Source: Bacteroidetes bacterium QS_8_68_28
Lineage (GTDB): Bacteria; Bacteroidota; Rhodothermia; Rhodothermales; Salinibacteraceae
DNA: 32,234 nucleotides
Assembly (NCBI GenBank): GCA_003022485.1
Contig: PXTS01000009.1
Span: forward strand, 1 to 32,234
Reading direction: 5' to 3'
Of this stretch, positions 18,721 through 29,438 are shown one piece after another. Numbering within the stretch: the first letter of the stretch is position 1; every line of letters starts with the position of its first letter. The notes beneath the pieces are model-generated. The model was not told the origin of the DNA and made no database searches. It worked only from the letters and a program-made list of their open reading frames with translations. The translations under genes were made by a program, and so were the position numbers.

Positions 18721-18754
18721 CACCGCAGGCGCTCACCAAATCCGAAGAAGAGCA

Positions 18755-19180
18755 ATGAAACGAACCGCCCTGTTCTGCGTCGTCGCCGGCTGCGTGCTCT
18801 GGGCCAGTTCGGCCTCGCGCCCCGGCCTCGCGGAGGGGCGCCGGGCGCATCCGCTGCGCGCGTCGCCCTCGGCGCAAACGACGCCTCCCAAGGTGCGTTC
18901 CCACGCCGACACCACACGCCGCCGCGTAAAGGCCGGCGAGGTGCTCATCACGACCCTGCCAGCCCAAGTGAGCGGCCGGCGCGTGGTCGCCTACGACTTG
19001 CTGCGGGCGCCCGCCCTCAGCGACCTCGCCGGGCGCTCCTTTTTCTGGCGCACGCGCCCGAAGACCCGTACCGGGCGCTACCGGCTGCTCTTCCGCGCCC
19101 GCTTCGACACAACCGTGGCCCCCCGCAACGCTCCTGCCGACACGCTGGCGCTGATTGTCAGGGTCACCTCGTCGGATTGA
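18755..19180 (+). CDS. Hypothetical secreted protein
   Basis: MKRTALFCVVAGCVLWASSASRPGLAEG signal-like N-terminus; ATG 18755 within ORF 18551..19180; purine-rich GAAGAAGAGCA precedes the start. Confidence 0.6.
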   Translation: MKRTALFCVVAGCVLWASSASRPGLAEGRRAHPLRASPSAQTTPPKVRSHADTTRRRVKAGEVLITTLPAQVSGRRVVAYDLLRAPALSDLAGRSFFWRTRPKTRTGRYRLLFRARFDTTVAPRNAPADTLALIVRVTSSD

Positions 19181-19235
19181 AGGGGCGAACACGGGGGGCG
19201 TCCCTCTTTCCCTCTCTTCCACGCTCCCGTATCCT

Positions 19236-20402
19236 TTGCCCGACACCGCCAACGACGCCCCGCTCTCTCCCTCCAGCGAACACTACCAGGCGTTTAGCCA
19301 ACGCCTGCCCGACTGGTACGCCGAGCACCGGCGCGACATGCCGTGGCGCGGCGCGGCGGACCCCTACCGCATCTGGGTCGCCGAGGTGATGCTCCAGCAG
19401 ACACGCGTGGAGCAGGCCACGCCCTACTTTCGCCGCTTCGTGGACGCCTTCCCAACCGCCGAGGCGCTGGCGGAGGCCGACCGCGACGCCGTCCTGAAGC
19501 GCTGGGAGGGCCTCGGCTACTACGCTCGCGCACGCCATCTGCACGAAGCGGCCCGGATCGTGGTGGACGAGCACAGCGGCAACGTGCCCGACACGTGGGA
19601 GGCGATCTGCGACCTGCCGGGCATCGGGCCGTACACGGCAGCGGCGGTGCTCTCCATCGCCTACGACCGGCCTCACGCCGTGCTCGACGGCAATGTGGGA
19701 CGCCTGCTCGCGCGCGTCTTCGCGGTGGAGGAAGACGTAACCAAAAGCCGCACGCGCCGCCGCCTGCGCGACGCGGCCAATGTCCTGATGGCGGAGGCCC
19801 ACGATGCCGGCGTGTCCCCTGGCGCCTTCAACCAAGCAATGATGGAGGTGGGGGCGACCGTTTGCACGCCCTCCGCGCCGCACTGCCCCGCCTGCCCCGT
19901 GCAAAGCGCCTGCGCCGCCTTCGCCGAGGGAGCGCCGGAAGCCTATCCGCAGAAAAAGAAAAAAGCGCCCGTCCCCCACCACGACATCGCCGTGGGACTG
20001 CTGGAAAATGAGGCCGGTGAACTCTTCATCCAGCGCCGCCCCGACGAAGGACTGCTTGCGGGCCTCTGGGAGTTTCCCGGCGGCAAGCAGGAAGACGGCG
20101 AGACCCTGGAGGAAACCTGCCGCCGCGAGCTGCGCGAGGAAACGGGCGCCGCCGTCGAAGTCGGGCCGCTCTTTCACCGCCTCGACCACGCTTACTCGCA
20201 CTTCAAGATCACGCTGCACGCCTTCCGCTGCCGCCCGGCCGATGGAAGCGCCGCCCCCACCGCCGCCGAAGGCCAGCCGACGCGCTGGGCCGCCCCCGCT
20301 GCCCTCGACGAGTACGCTTTTCCTCGTGCCAACCGCCGCCTCATCGAGGAGCTGAAAGAACGCCGAACCCACCCCACCCTCTTCGACGCGGTGGAGCCGT
20401 GA
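19236..20402 (+). CDS. mutY: A/G-specific adenine glycosylase (HhH-GPD + FeS + C-terminal Nudix domain)
   Basis: MPWRGAADPYRIWVAEVMLQQTRVEQATPYFRRF, DLPGIGPYTAAAVLSIAY, C-x6-C-x2-C-x5-C cluster ligands (CTPSAPHCPACPVQSAC), Nudix box GKQEDGETLEETCRRELREETGA. Likely TTG start at 19236; ORF track opens at ATG 19155. Confidence 0.95.
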   Translation: MPDTANDAPLSPSSEHYQAFSQRLPDWYAEHRRDMPWRGAADPYRIWVAEVMLQQTRVEQATPYFRRFVDAFPTAEALAEADRDAVLKRWEGLGYYARARHLHEAARIVVDEHSGNVPDTWEAICDLPGIGPYTAAAVLSIAYDRPHAVLDGNVGRLLARVFAVEEDVTKSRTRRRLRDAANVLMAEAHDAGVSPGAFNQAMMEVGATVCTPSAPHCPACPVQSACAAFAEGAPEAYPQKKKKAPVPHHDIAVGLLENEAGELFIQRRPDEGLLAGLWEFPGGKQEDGETLEETCRRELREETGAAVEVGPLFHRLDHAYSHFKITLHAFRCRPADGSAAPTAAEGQPTRWAAPAALDEYAFPRANRRLIEELKERRTHPTLFDAVEP

Positions 20403-20515
20403 TCCGTGGTGCGCGTGTGCTCGGGCGGCGTCCGCGCCGCAGGTTGAACGGACGGACACGCTCCGAAGGACCGCCGCTGCGACGACGCTGCGAGCAGAGC
20501 GAGCGAGTGCTCCCC

Positions 20516-20545
20516 GGGGCGACCTGCGGTGGGGCGACCTGCGGT
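20516..20545. repeat. 2 x 15-bp perfect tandem repeat between convergent genes
   Basis: GGGGCGACCTGCGGT twice. Confidence 0.95.
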
Positions 20546-20560
20546 CCGCCGTCCGAAACG

Positions 20561-21238
20561 TCACTCGGGCGGCGGCGTGGCGGCGCCCTCCTCGGGCCTC
20601 GGACGGTACTCTTCCAACGCCTCCGATTCCGACGACCCCGAGCGGCGCGTCCCGGCCTCCTCGGGCGGCGGGGTGCGCGCCTGCTGCGGGCCCCCGGCCT
20701 GCGGGCGGTCGCCGGCGGGAGAGCGCGGGCCACCGGGACCGCCGTTCGTGCCCGGTCCGCCGTCCGGGGTGTCGCCCCCACGCTCGAAGACCGACGCTCC
20801 GATGGCGCCCCCGATGGCACCGAAGATGGCGCCGATGACGGCAAAAAGCACCGCGTACCCGACGTAGAACGCCGGCGACCCTACGATTCCCCGGGCCGCC
20901 TCCGCCTGCCCGGCGGGAAGCACGCCGGTGGCAATCGCCTGGTCAATCGACTCCGTCGGAGAAGGAATCAAGCCCGTCGTCCAGAGCGCAAACGTGAGCA
21001 GCGATACGACCACACCGGCCACCACGCCGGCCCCTGCGCCCATTCCGGCCCCCGTTCCACCGAGCACCGTGAGCGTGTGCGACTCGGCGTAGTGCCAGAC
21101 GGCCACCAGTCCCGCCGCCAGGTAGGCGAGACATCCCATGCATCCGCTCAAAAACGGAATCTGAACCACCGAGAAAATAACCGCTATGACGGCGGCCACG
21201 ACGCCACCGAGAAAGATGGATCGCGTCCTGCTGGGCAT
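20561..21238 (-). CDS. Multi-pass membrane protein with Pro/Gly-rich cytoplasmic-type tail (DUF-like)
   Basis: MPSRTRSIFLGGVVAAVIAVIFSVVQIPFLSGCMGCLAYLAAGLVAVWHYAE..., Gly-rich TM segments; low-complexity C-terminus. Confidence 0.7.
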   Translation of the reverse strand: MPSRTRSIFLGGVVAAVIAVIFSVVQIPFLSGCMGCLAYLAAGLVAVWHYAESHTLTVLGGTGAGMGAGAGVVAGVVVSLLTFALWTTGLIPSPTESIDQAIATGVLPAGQAEAARGIVGSPAFYVGYAVLFAVIGAIFGAIGGAIGASVFERGGDTPDGGPGTNGGPGGPRSPAGDRPQAGGPQQARTPPPEEAGTRRSGSSESEALEEYRPRPEEGAATPPPE

Positions 21239-21379
21239 TGGGTGAGAAGGCGAATTGGAAGAAAGAGCTACAGGGAAAGGGGCGCGCTCGCCAATCGACC
21301 ATTGAGCGAGGATAGCCGGGCGCATCGTCAATTCAAAACACGGCTGGCGTTGTGCGGCGTGGCTGCCGGATGCACGGAG

Positions 21380-21985
21380 CTATGGCGCGCGCGAGACCTC
21401 GGGGCGTTCTGAGGCGGCGTTTCGCGCCACACGCCTGCTCGCTACCTGCGCCATCGCCCGTGCGAAGAGCAGCCCCATCGCCACCCCCAGCAGCGCGCCC
21501 GTCGCCGTCCGGGTGAGCGCCGTGCTAGCCCAGAGGCCCGTCATGCCGAGCACCCAGTCCAGCGCGGCGGGCGTCCCGGCAGTTAGGATCAGTGCCCCGG
21601 CACGCTGCTCGATCCAGCTCCGCAGTCGCGCGGCCAGGAGCGGCCACGCCAACGTGCCCGCCAGGAGCCCCGCGTAGATTCCCAGGCAGCGATGCCCCAC
21701 TGCCAGCGGCACGCCCCCGATGGCAAACGAGCGCGACGGCAGTTGGTGGCACACCGGGGCGAACGCCTGTCGCGCCAGCACGCGCGCCGCTCCGTCCACC
21801 AGCGGCGGCAGAAGCGCGCCGACCATCAGCAGCGCTGCCGTCCCTACCGCAAGCAGCCAGCCGTATCGGTTGTCGGTTGTTGGTTGTTGGTTGTCGGTTT
21901 TCAGTTTTCGGAGGGGACAGTGGCTAAATTTCCGCGTTCGCACTGGGGCGACGGCGGTTCGCCGTCTTCGGTTCGCCGATCCCAA
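21380..21985 (-). CDS. DUF2085 domain-containing membrane protein
   Basis: [36 protein letters not shown] motif. Start uncertain: first about 40 codons include translated heptamer repeats ([14 protein letters not shown]). Confidence 0.75.
   Translation of the reverse strand: MGSANRRRRTAVAPVRTRKFSHCPLRKLKTDNQQPTTDNRYGWLLAVGTAALLMVGALLPPLVDGAARVLARQAFAPVCHQLPSRSFAIGGVPLAVGHRCLGIYAGLLAGTLAWPLLAARLRSWIEQRAGALILTAGTPAALDWVLGMTGLWASTALTRTATGALLGVAMGLLFARAMAQVASRRVARNAASERPEVSRAP
21867..21911. repeat. Heptamer array
   Basis: CGGTTGT CGGTTGT TGGTTGT TGGTTGT CGGTTTT CAGTTTT CGG. Confidence 0.95.
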
Positions 21986-22072
21986 ACATAAGACTCAGAT
22001 TAAAGCCCCACAAAGTTCGATAAAAGTGCGGGTTCGCCGGGAACCGGAGCCGGCGTCGCCTATTCCATGCGC

Positions 22073-22099
22073 TTGGCACTCGACGGCGGAGAGTGCTAA
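22073..22099 (+). promoter_or_regulatory. CIRCE operator (HrcA binding site)
   Basis: TTGGCACTC-GACGGCGGA-GAGTGCTAA; consensus TTAGCACTC-N9-GAGTGCTAA with one mismatch; upstream of groES. Confidence 0.95.
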
Positions 22100-22185
22100 C
22101 AGCATCATTTGGACGCGGGCGTGTCCCGGCGGCTCCGGCGGCGCGCTCCTCACTTTTCTTCCAGCCCAACTGCCCCAACGCCCCT

Positions 22186-22467
22186 ATGGCAAGCATCACC
22201 CCGCTCGGCGACCGTGTGGTCGTGGAGCCCATCGAAGACACGTATGAAGGCCCGCTCGAACTTCCCGAGTCGGCCAAAGAGAAACCGCAAAAAGGCACCA
22301 TCGTCTCTGTCGGCCCGGGCCGTGTCGAAAACGGCACCAAGGTCGAAATGAACGTCAGCGAAGGCGACGAGGTCATCTACGGCAAGTACGCTGGGACCGA
22401 CTTCACCCTCGACGGCGACGACGTGCTAATCATGCGCGAGAGCGACATCTTCGGCATCGTGAATTAG
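22186..22467 (+). CDS. groES: Co-chaperonin GroES
   Basis: [73 protein letters not shown]. Confidence 0.97.
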   Translation: MASITPLGDRVVVEPIEDTYEGPLELPESAKEKPQKGTIVSVGPGRVENGTKVEMNVSEGDEVIYGKYAGTDFTLDGDDVLIMRESDIFGIVN

Positions 22468-22546
22468 GACGGCGGACCGCAGACGACGGACGGCGGGTTT
22501 TCGCTCGAAACGTCGCGGCCCCCCTTACCGGGTTCGCCCAGCGTGA

Positions 22547-24298
<1,752 letters not shown>

Positions 24299-24348
24299 AC
24301 CGCTCGGGACCTTCGCGCCCCAGCCCTTCGCGCTGGACGCAGAACGAA

Positions 24349-24386
24349 AGCGGAGTCGCCGACAAACAGGCGGCTCCGCTTTTTCT
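24349..24386 (+). terminator. Rho-independent terminator downstream of groEL
   Basis: AGCGGAGTCGCC-gacaaaca-GGCGGCTCCGCT followed by TTTTT; 11 of 12 Watson-Crick pairs plus one mismatch/wobble. Confidence 0.9.
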
Positions 24387-24425
24387 ATTCCTACACCGTT
24401 CGAGCGGCGCGCGCGGGCAACGCGA

Positions 24426-24845
24426 TCAGCCGTCCATCGTCGACCCTCCACCGTCCAGTTCCCAAACCTCGGCGAGGCGCGCAAGCATGGCCTCCTCGGC
24501 CGCCAGCACGTGGCCGTCGGCTTCGGCCACGCGAGCGAGGTCTTCGTAGAGCAGGCGGCGGGCCGGCTCGGGCAGCTCGCTTTTGAGGCGCCTCGCGAGG
24601 CGCTCGGCCTCGTCCATCACGTCGCCGGTGTCCGCGAAGCGCGCCATCGCTTTCATCGCGGCGGTCTGCACGGTCGCGCGCTTCAGGTCGGGGTAGCGCG
24701 CGCAGAGCCGGTCGGTCACTTCCCGACGCTCGGCGTCGGCGAGTTCTTCGTCGGTGCCGTAGGCCACCACAAAGTACAGAAACGTCAGTTCCTGCAAGAG
24801 GCGTGGGGCCTCGACCTCGGAGGTGGTGGAGAGCAGCGGTTCCAT
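24426..24845 (-). CDS. TerB-like domain protein
   Basis: LLYEDLARVAEADGHVLAAEEAMLARLAEVWEL TerB-like helix; C-terminal DGGGSTMDG is heptamer-encoded. Confidence 0.6.
   Translation of the reverse strand: MEPLLSTTSEVEAPRLLQELTFLYFVVAYGTDEELADAERREVTDRLCARYPDLKRATVQTAAMKAMARFADTGDVMDEAERLARRLKSELPEPARRLLYEDLARVAEADGHVLAAEEAMLARLAEVWELDGGGSTMDG
24431..24458. repeat. Degenerate heptamer array at the 3' end of the TerB-like gene
   Basis: CGTCCAT CGTCGAC CCTCCAC CGTCCAG. Confidence 0.7.
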
Positions 24846-24891
24846 GCGCGAGGCGCGGGAAGCAGAGAAGAAAAGCGCGGATCGGCCTGCG

Positions 24892-26190
24892 CTATGCCGC
24901 CTTCGCGTGCAGGGACGGCGGCGGGCTGGAAGCGCACTCGGCCCGGGGCAGGGCGACGGTGAACGTGCTTCCTTCCTCTTTCCGGCTCTCTGCGCGCACC
25001 TCTCCTCCCAGGCGCTCCACGAGCCGCGTGGCGACGGTGAGCCCCATCCCCGAGCCCTGGTAGTCGCGCTCCATGCCGCTGGACTCCTGCGAGAACGTGT
25101 CGAAAAGCTGCGGCACGAACTCTTCGTCGATGCCGATGCCGGTATCGACGACCTTCAGCAACACGCGTTCTCCCTCGGCGTGGGCGCGCAGGGACACGCG
25201 TCCCTCGTCGGTGAACTTGACGGCGTTGTCGAGCAGGTGGCCCAGGGCCCGCGCGAGCAGTTCGGCGTCGACCTCGGCACAGAGCGCCTCATTGGGCAAG
25301 TGCGTCTCGAAGGTGAGGCCCTTTTCCTCCGCAAACGGACGGGTCGTGTTGGCCACGTTGTCGGCGACGTCGAGGACGTTTTGCGGGTAGGCGTCCACGT
25401 CGAGCGTGCCGCTCTCCAGCTGCGCGAGATCCAGGATCGAGTCGAGGGTCATCAGCAGGCGCTGCCCGCTCCGCTCGATGAGATCGACGAAGCGGCGGTG
25501 CGAGCCGTCGACGCCCTCGCGCAGGATGGAGGTGAAGCCGAGAATAACCGTCAGCGGTGTGCGCACCTCATGCGTCACGTTGGTGATGACGCTGGAGCGA
25601 AACTGCGCCAGGTCCTGCGCCTGCTCGTGAGCGCGTTTCGTTTCCTGCCGGGCCTCGTGCAGCGACCGCTCGGCCTGCTTGCGCGCGCTGATGTCCGCGA
25701 GCACGCTCAGCAGCGCCTCCGTCCCCCGCACGCGGAGCCGCTGAAAAGACGCCAGCAGCTCGCGCGTTTCGCCCGTCTTGGTTCGCAAACGCATCTCGCG
25801 GTCGTGCAGCGCGTCCTCGGCGTCGAGGCGCGCCCTCACCTCCTCATGCTCGCCGGGGTCCTCCCAGAGGTCCATTCCAGCGAAGGAGCGGCCCCGCAGC
25901 TCGCCGCGCTCGTACCCGGTGAGGCGGCACATCGCCGGGTTGACGTCGATGAAGCGCTTTTCCTCAAAGTCGCTCAGCGTGAGCGCCACGGGACTGGCGC
26001 GAAAGAGGCGCTGGAACAACGTCTCGCTTGCTCGCGGGAGGTCCTCCTCGGCGGAGGGGGAGGCTTCGGACGGCCCCTTCCCAGCAGCCGCCCCCGAGGG
26101 CTCGCCGGCGGCCCGTTCTCGGGCCAGCGCATCCCGCAGGCGCCGATTTTCGCTCAGCAGTTCGTCTCGCGTGAGGTGCGGCTCACTCAT
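24892..26190 (-). CDS. PAS domain sensor histidine kinase
   Basis: PAS: FRASPVALTLSDFEEKRFIDVNPAMCRLTGYERGEL; H-box THEVRTPLTVILGFTSIL; N-box LGHLLDNAVKF; G-boxes VVDTGIGIDEEFVPQLFDTFSQ, GSGMGLTVATRLVERLGGEV. Confidence 0.95.
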   Translation of the reverse strand: MSEPHLTRDELLSENRRLRDALARERAAGEPSGAAAGKGPSEASPSAEEDLPRASETLFQRLFRASPVALTLSDFEEKRFIDVNPAMCRLTGYERGELRGRSFAGMDLWEDPGEHEEVRARLDAEDALHDREMRLRTKTGETRELLASFQRLRVRGTEALLSVLADISARKQAERSLHEARQETKRAHEQAQDLAQFRSSVITNVTHEVRTPLTVILGFTSILREGVDGSHRRFVDLIERSGQRLLMTLDSILDLAQLESGTLDVDAYPQNVLDVADNVANTTRPFAEEKGLTFETHLPNEALCAEVDAELLARALGHLLDNAVKFTDEGRVSLRAHAEGERVLLKVVDTGIGIDEEFVPQLFDTFSQESSGMERDYQGSGMGLTVATRLVERLGGEVRAESRKEEGSTFTVALPRAECASSPPPSLHAKAA

Positions 26191-26541
26191 GGCATTTTTC
26201 GGTCGGGCGTCCCGCTGGGGGACGCGCCACTGGCCTTCTCCAAGGCTACTCGCTCCGGTGAAAACGTTCCGCCACTATTGCGTCTTCAGCGAGATAACGA
26301 AAGCAGGTGTGTGTGGTGCCTCCCGAGTCGAGGGATCGGGTTACGCTTTTGAAAAAGCCGTTCGCGGCAGCGCGCGACCCGCTCGGAAGGCCCCTTTTCC
26401 GGATTTCCGCCCCGGCCCGCTGCATCCTTGCGCGGCGCATACAGGCTCTTCGCAACAAGATTTTTCTGCACCGTCTCTTCCGGCGGTCTTTCGAACCGAT
26501 ACGCCGCTTTTGAAAAACGGCGGGCTGCCGTCTGCGGTCCT

Positions 26542-27894
26542 TCAGGGAAGCATTGCCTGCACGTCGGAGCCAGCAGACGGGTAGGCGTAGACGCTGGCTT
26601 TGAGGTCATTGACGGCAAGGCCGTGGCGAACCGCCTGAGCGAAGACGTTGATGGCCTCGTGCGCGTTCGGGTAAGCCAGGTGCGCCCCTACGATGCGCCC
26701 GCTGCCCGCCTCGGCGATGACCTTGTAGAAGGCGTGCTCCTGGCGGCGGTGGCGCGCGGTGTAAAAGCCGGAGGCGTCGCCGCTTTTCACGTCCAGGTCG
26801 AAGCCCTGCTTGCGCGCGGCCGCTTCGGTGAAGCCCACCGAGGCGAGACGCGGCGTGGTGAAGACGACCGTCGGCGTGCCCTCGTAGCGCGGCGGCTCGC
26901 CGTCTTCCAGAAGTGCCTTCTCGACCGCGCGGCCGTCGAGGTGAGCGACGGGCGTGAGCGGCGGCCCCTGCTGCGCGGCGTCGCCGGCGGCGTAGACGGC
27001 CGCGTTGCTGGCCGAGCGCAGGTTCTCGTCGAGCACGAGGCGGCCGTCCTCAGTACGTTCGATGCCGGCGGCGTCGAGGTCGAGGGCGCCGAGGGCGGGG
27101 ACGCGCCCGGCGCCGTGCACGACCGCGTCGGCGCGGTAGCTTTCAGCCTCGCCGGTTTTTTCCTTTGCAATAACAGCAAAACCGGCGCTGTCCGCTTCGA
27201 TGGCCTCTACTTGCCGACCGGTCCGAATGTCCACGCCCAGCGCGTCGGTGGCAGCGGCGACGGCTTCGACAGCCCCCGCCTCGAAGTTTTGCAGGATGCG
27301 GTCGGTCGTTTCCAGCACCGTCACCTTCTCGGCCCCGGCGCGAGCCGCCAGGTGCGCGAACTCCATCGAGACGTAGCCGCCGCCGACGAAGACGAGGCGC
27401 TCCGGCAGCGCCTCCAGTTCCAGAAAGTCGTCGCTGTACGTGAAGTGCTCCTCTCCCTCAATGCCCAGCGTGACCGGCTCGGCCCCGGTGGCGATGAGCA
27501 CGTGCTCCGCCTCGACGGCCGTTTCGCCGACGTCGAGGGTGCGCGCGCCGGTGAAGCGGGCCGGCTGGTGGAAGTAGTCGATGCCCGCTTCCGCGAAGTT
27601 TTCTTCCACGCCGTCGGGGACCGGCTCGGTGAAGGTGCGCTTGAAGGCCATCAGGTCGTCCCAGTCGATGCGCGGGTTGCTTTCGAGGCCGTAGCCGTCG
27701 AGGCGGCGCGCCTGGTCGGCCACGTGGGCAGCGTGGACGAGCACCTTCTTCGGGTCGCAGCCGCGCAGCGGGCAGGTGCCGCCGAAGGGGCGCGCGTCGG
27801 CGATGCCCACGTCCCAGCCCGCCTCGGCGCAGGCGCCGGCCACGTCCTGCCCGGCCAGCCCGGTGCCGATCACGAAAAGGTCGTATTTCGCCAT
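26542..27894 (-). CDS. NAD(P)/FAD-dependent class-I disulfide oxidoreductase (dihydrolipoyl dehydrogenase/glutathione reductase-like)
   Basis: MAKYDLFVIGTGLAGQDVAGACAEAGWDVGIADARPFGGTCPLRGCDPKKVL redox-cysteine motif; second Rossmann LVFVGGGYVSMEFAHLAARAG; C-terminal dimerisation domain. Confidence 0.9.
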   Translation of the reverse strand: MAKYDLFVIGTGLAGQDVAGACAEAGWDVGIADARPFGGTCPLRGCDPKKVLVHAAHVADQARRLDGYGLESNPRIDWDDLMAFKRTFTEPVPDGVEENFAEAGIDYFHQPARFTGARTLDVGETAVEAEHVLIATGAEPVTLGIEGEEHFTYSDDFLELEALPERLVFVGGGYVSMEFAHLAARAGAEKVTVLETTDRILQNFEAGAVEAVAAATDALGVDIRTGRQVEAIEADSAGFAVIAKEKTGEAESYRADAVVHGAGRVPALGALDLDAAGIERTEDGRLVLDENLRSASNAAVYAAGDAAQQGPPLTPVAHLDGRAVEKALLEDGEPPRYEGTPTVVFTTPRLASVGFTEAAARKQGFDLDVKSGDASGFYTARHRRQEHAFYKVIAEAGSGRIVGAHLAYPNAHEAINVFAQAVRHGLAVNDLKASVYAYPSAGSDVQAMLP

Positions 27895-27897
27895 AGG

Positions 27898-27986
27898 GTT
27901 CTGGTGTGTTCTGGTGCTCGGGCGCGACGGTACTGCGATGCTCCAGTGCTGACCTTCGAGACGTACTCTCCTTCGAGACGTACTAC
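27898..27986. repeat. Two tandem repeats between the oxidoreductase and glmM
   Basis: GTTCTGGTGT/GTTCTGGTGC (27898-27917) and CCTTCGAGACGTACTCT/CCTTCGAGACGTACTAC (27953-27986). Confidence 0.9.
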
Positions 27987-28007
27987 AGCACCCGCGCACT
28001 CCAACAC

Positions 28008-29402
28008 TCAGGGCGCCAGTTCCTGGAGCTCTTCTTTGAAGCGCGTGGCACGCCGGCGGGCGGCCTCTTCGGTCACGTCTTCGGCGTAGACGCGCAGGAT
28101 CGGCTCGGTGTTGGAAGGGCGCAGGTGCACCCAGCCGTCCGCGAAGTCGATCTTGACGCCGTCTACCGTCGAGATTTGCTCGCCGGAATAGCGGTCGGCC
28201 ATTTGCTCCAGGAGCGCTTCCGCGTGCATTCCGTCCAGCGGGAGCTTGTCCTTGACGATGGTGTAGCGCGGCAGGTCCACGTGCACGTCGCTCATCGCCG
28301 TGCCTTCGGAGGCGAGGTGCTGGAGGACCATCGCGGCGCCGACCAGCGCGTCGCGTCCGTAGTGCAGCTCCGGCAGGATGACGCCGCCGTTGCCCTCCCC
28401 ACCGAGGATCGCGCCGACCTCTTTCATCTTCTCGACCACGTTGATCTCACCGACGGCCGAACGGTGCACCTCGGCCTCGCGCCCATAGCGTGCGGCCACG
28501 TCCTCGATGGCACGCGAGCTCGACAGGTTCGTGACAAAGGGCCCGCCGCCGCGCTGCCGCCAGAGGAAATCTGCGCAGACGACCTGCGTGAGCTCTTCGC
28601 TGACGTAGGCGCCGGCGTCGTCGACGAGCGCGAGGCGGTCGGCGTCGGGGTCCACCGCGAGGCCCAGGTCCGCGCCATTTTCGGCGACGGCTTCGGTGAG
28701 ACCCGTCAGGTGCTCCGGCAGCGGCTCGGCGGGGTGCGCGAAGCGGCCCGTCGGCTCGGCGTTGAGCACGGTGAGGCGGTCGCCTTCGATGCCGAAACGC
28801 TCCAGCAGGCGCGGGAGCGCAACGGCGCCGACGGAGTTGATCCCGTCCACTACGACCGACAGGTTCGCCTCGGCGATCTGCCCCGCGTCGATGAAGTCGC
28901 GCGCGAGAATTTCGTCGACGTGGGCGCCCAAGAAGTTCTTTTCGCAGAAGCCGCCGACGGCGTCGTGGCTTGCCGTTTCCGCACCGCCCTCATCGGCGAG
29001 GCGCAGGACTTCTCGGCCGGCCTTATCGGAAAGAAACTCGCCTTTTTCGTTGAGCAGCTTGAGCGCGTTCCACTTCGCCGGGTTGTGGGAGGCGCTGAGG
29101 ACGATCCCGCCGGCGGCCTCTTCGAGAAGCACGGCCATTTCGACGGTCGGCGTGGGCGCGAGGCCGGCGTCTACCACGTCCAGGCCGCAGGTGCGCAGCG
29201 TGGCGGCGACGATCTGGGTGCACACCGGTCCGGTCGTGCGCGCGTCGCGGCCGACGATGATGTTCGGCTCCACGCCGGCGTTCTCGGCACGGCGGCGTGC
29301 CCACGTGCCGTAGGCGGCGGCGTAGCGGGCGAGCACTTCGGCGTCGAGGCCGTCGCCAAAGACGCCGCGAATACCGGAAATCGAGGCGATGAGGTTGCTC
29401 AT
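28008..29402 (-). CDS. glmM: Phosphoglucosamine mutase / phosphohexomutase
   Basis: ISGIRGVFGDGL, SASHNPAKWNALKLL phosphoserine loop, VDPDADRLALVD metal loop, EGNGGVILPELHYGRDAL, RPSNTEPILRVYAE. Confidence 0.82.
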   Translation of the reverse strand: MSNLIASISGIRGVFGDGLDAEVLARYAAAYGTWARRRAENAGVEPNIIVGRDARTTGPVCTQIVAATLRTCGLDVVDAGLAPTPTVEMAVLLEEAAGGIVLSASHNPAKWNALKLLNEKGEFLSDKAGREVLRLADEGGAETASHDAVGGFCEKNFLGAHVDEILARDFIDAGQIAEANLSVVVDGINSVGAVALPRLLERFGIEGDRLTVLNAEPTGRFAHPAEPLPEHLTGLTEAVAENGADLGLAVDPDADRLALVDDAGAYVSEELTQVVCADFLWRQRGGGPFVTNLSSSRAIEDVAARYGREAEVHRSAVGEINVVEKMKEVGAILGGEGNGGVILPELHYGRDALVGAAMVLQHLASEGTAMSDVHVDLPRYTIVKDKLPLDGMHAEALLEQMADRYSGEQISTVDGVKIDFADGWVHLRPSNTEPILRVYAEDVTEEAARRRATRFKEELQELAP

Positions 29403-29438
29403 GGCGATGGCTTGGGATGGGCAAGGGAAGCGTTCGTT

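Noticed and set aside
26191-26541. Possible gene or ncRNA in the 350-bp gap between the histidine kinase and oxidoreductase
   Set aside because: Short ORFs there lack motifs. A CGCCG-cTTTTgAAAAa-CGGCG hairpin (26502-26522) could be a weak terminator but has no U-run; not enough to call a feature.
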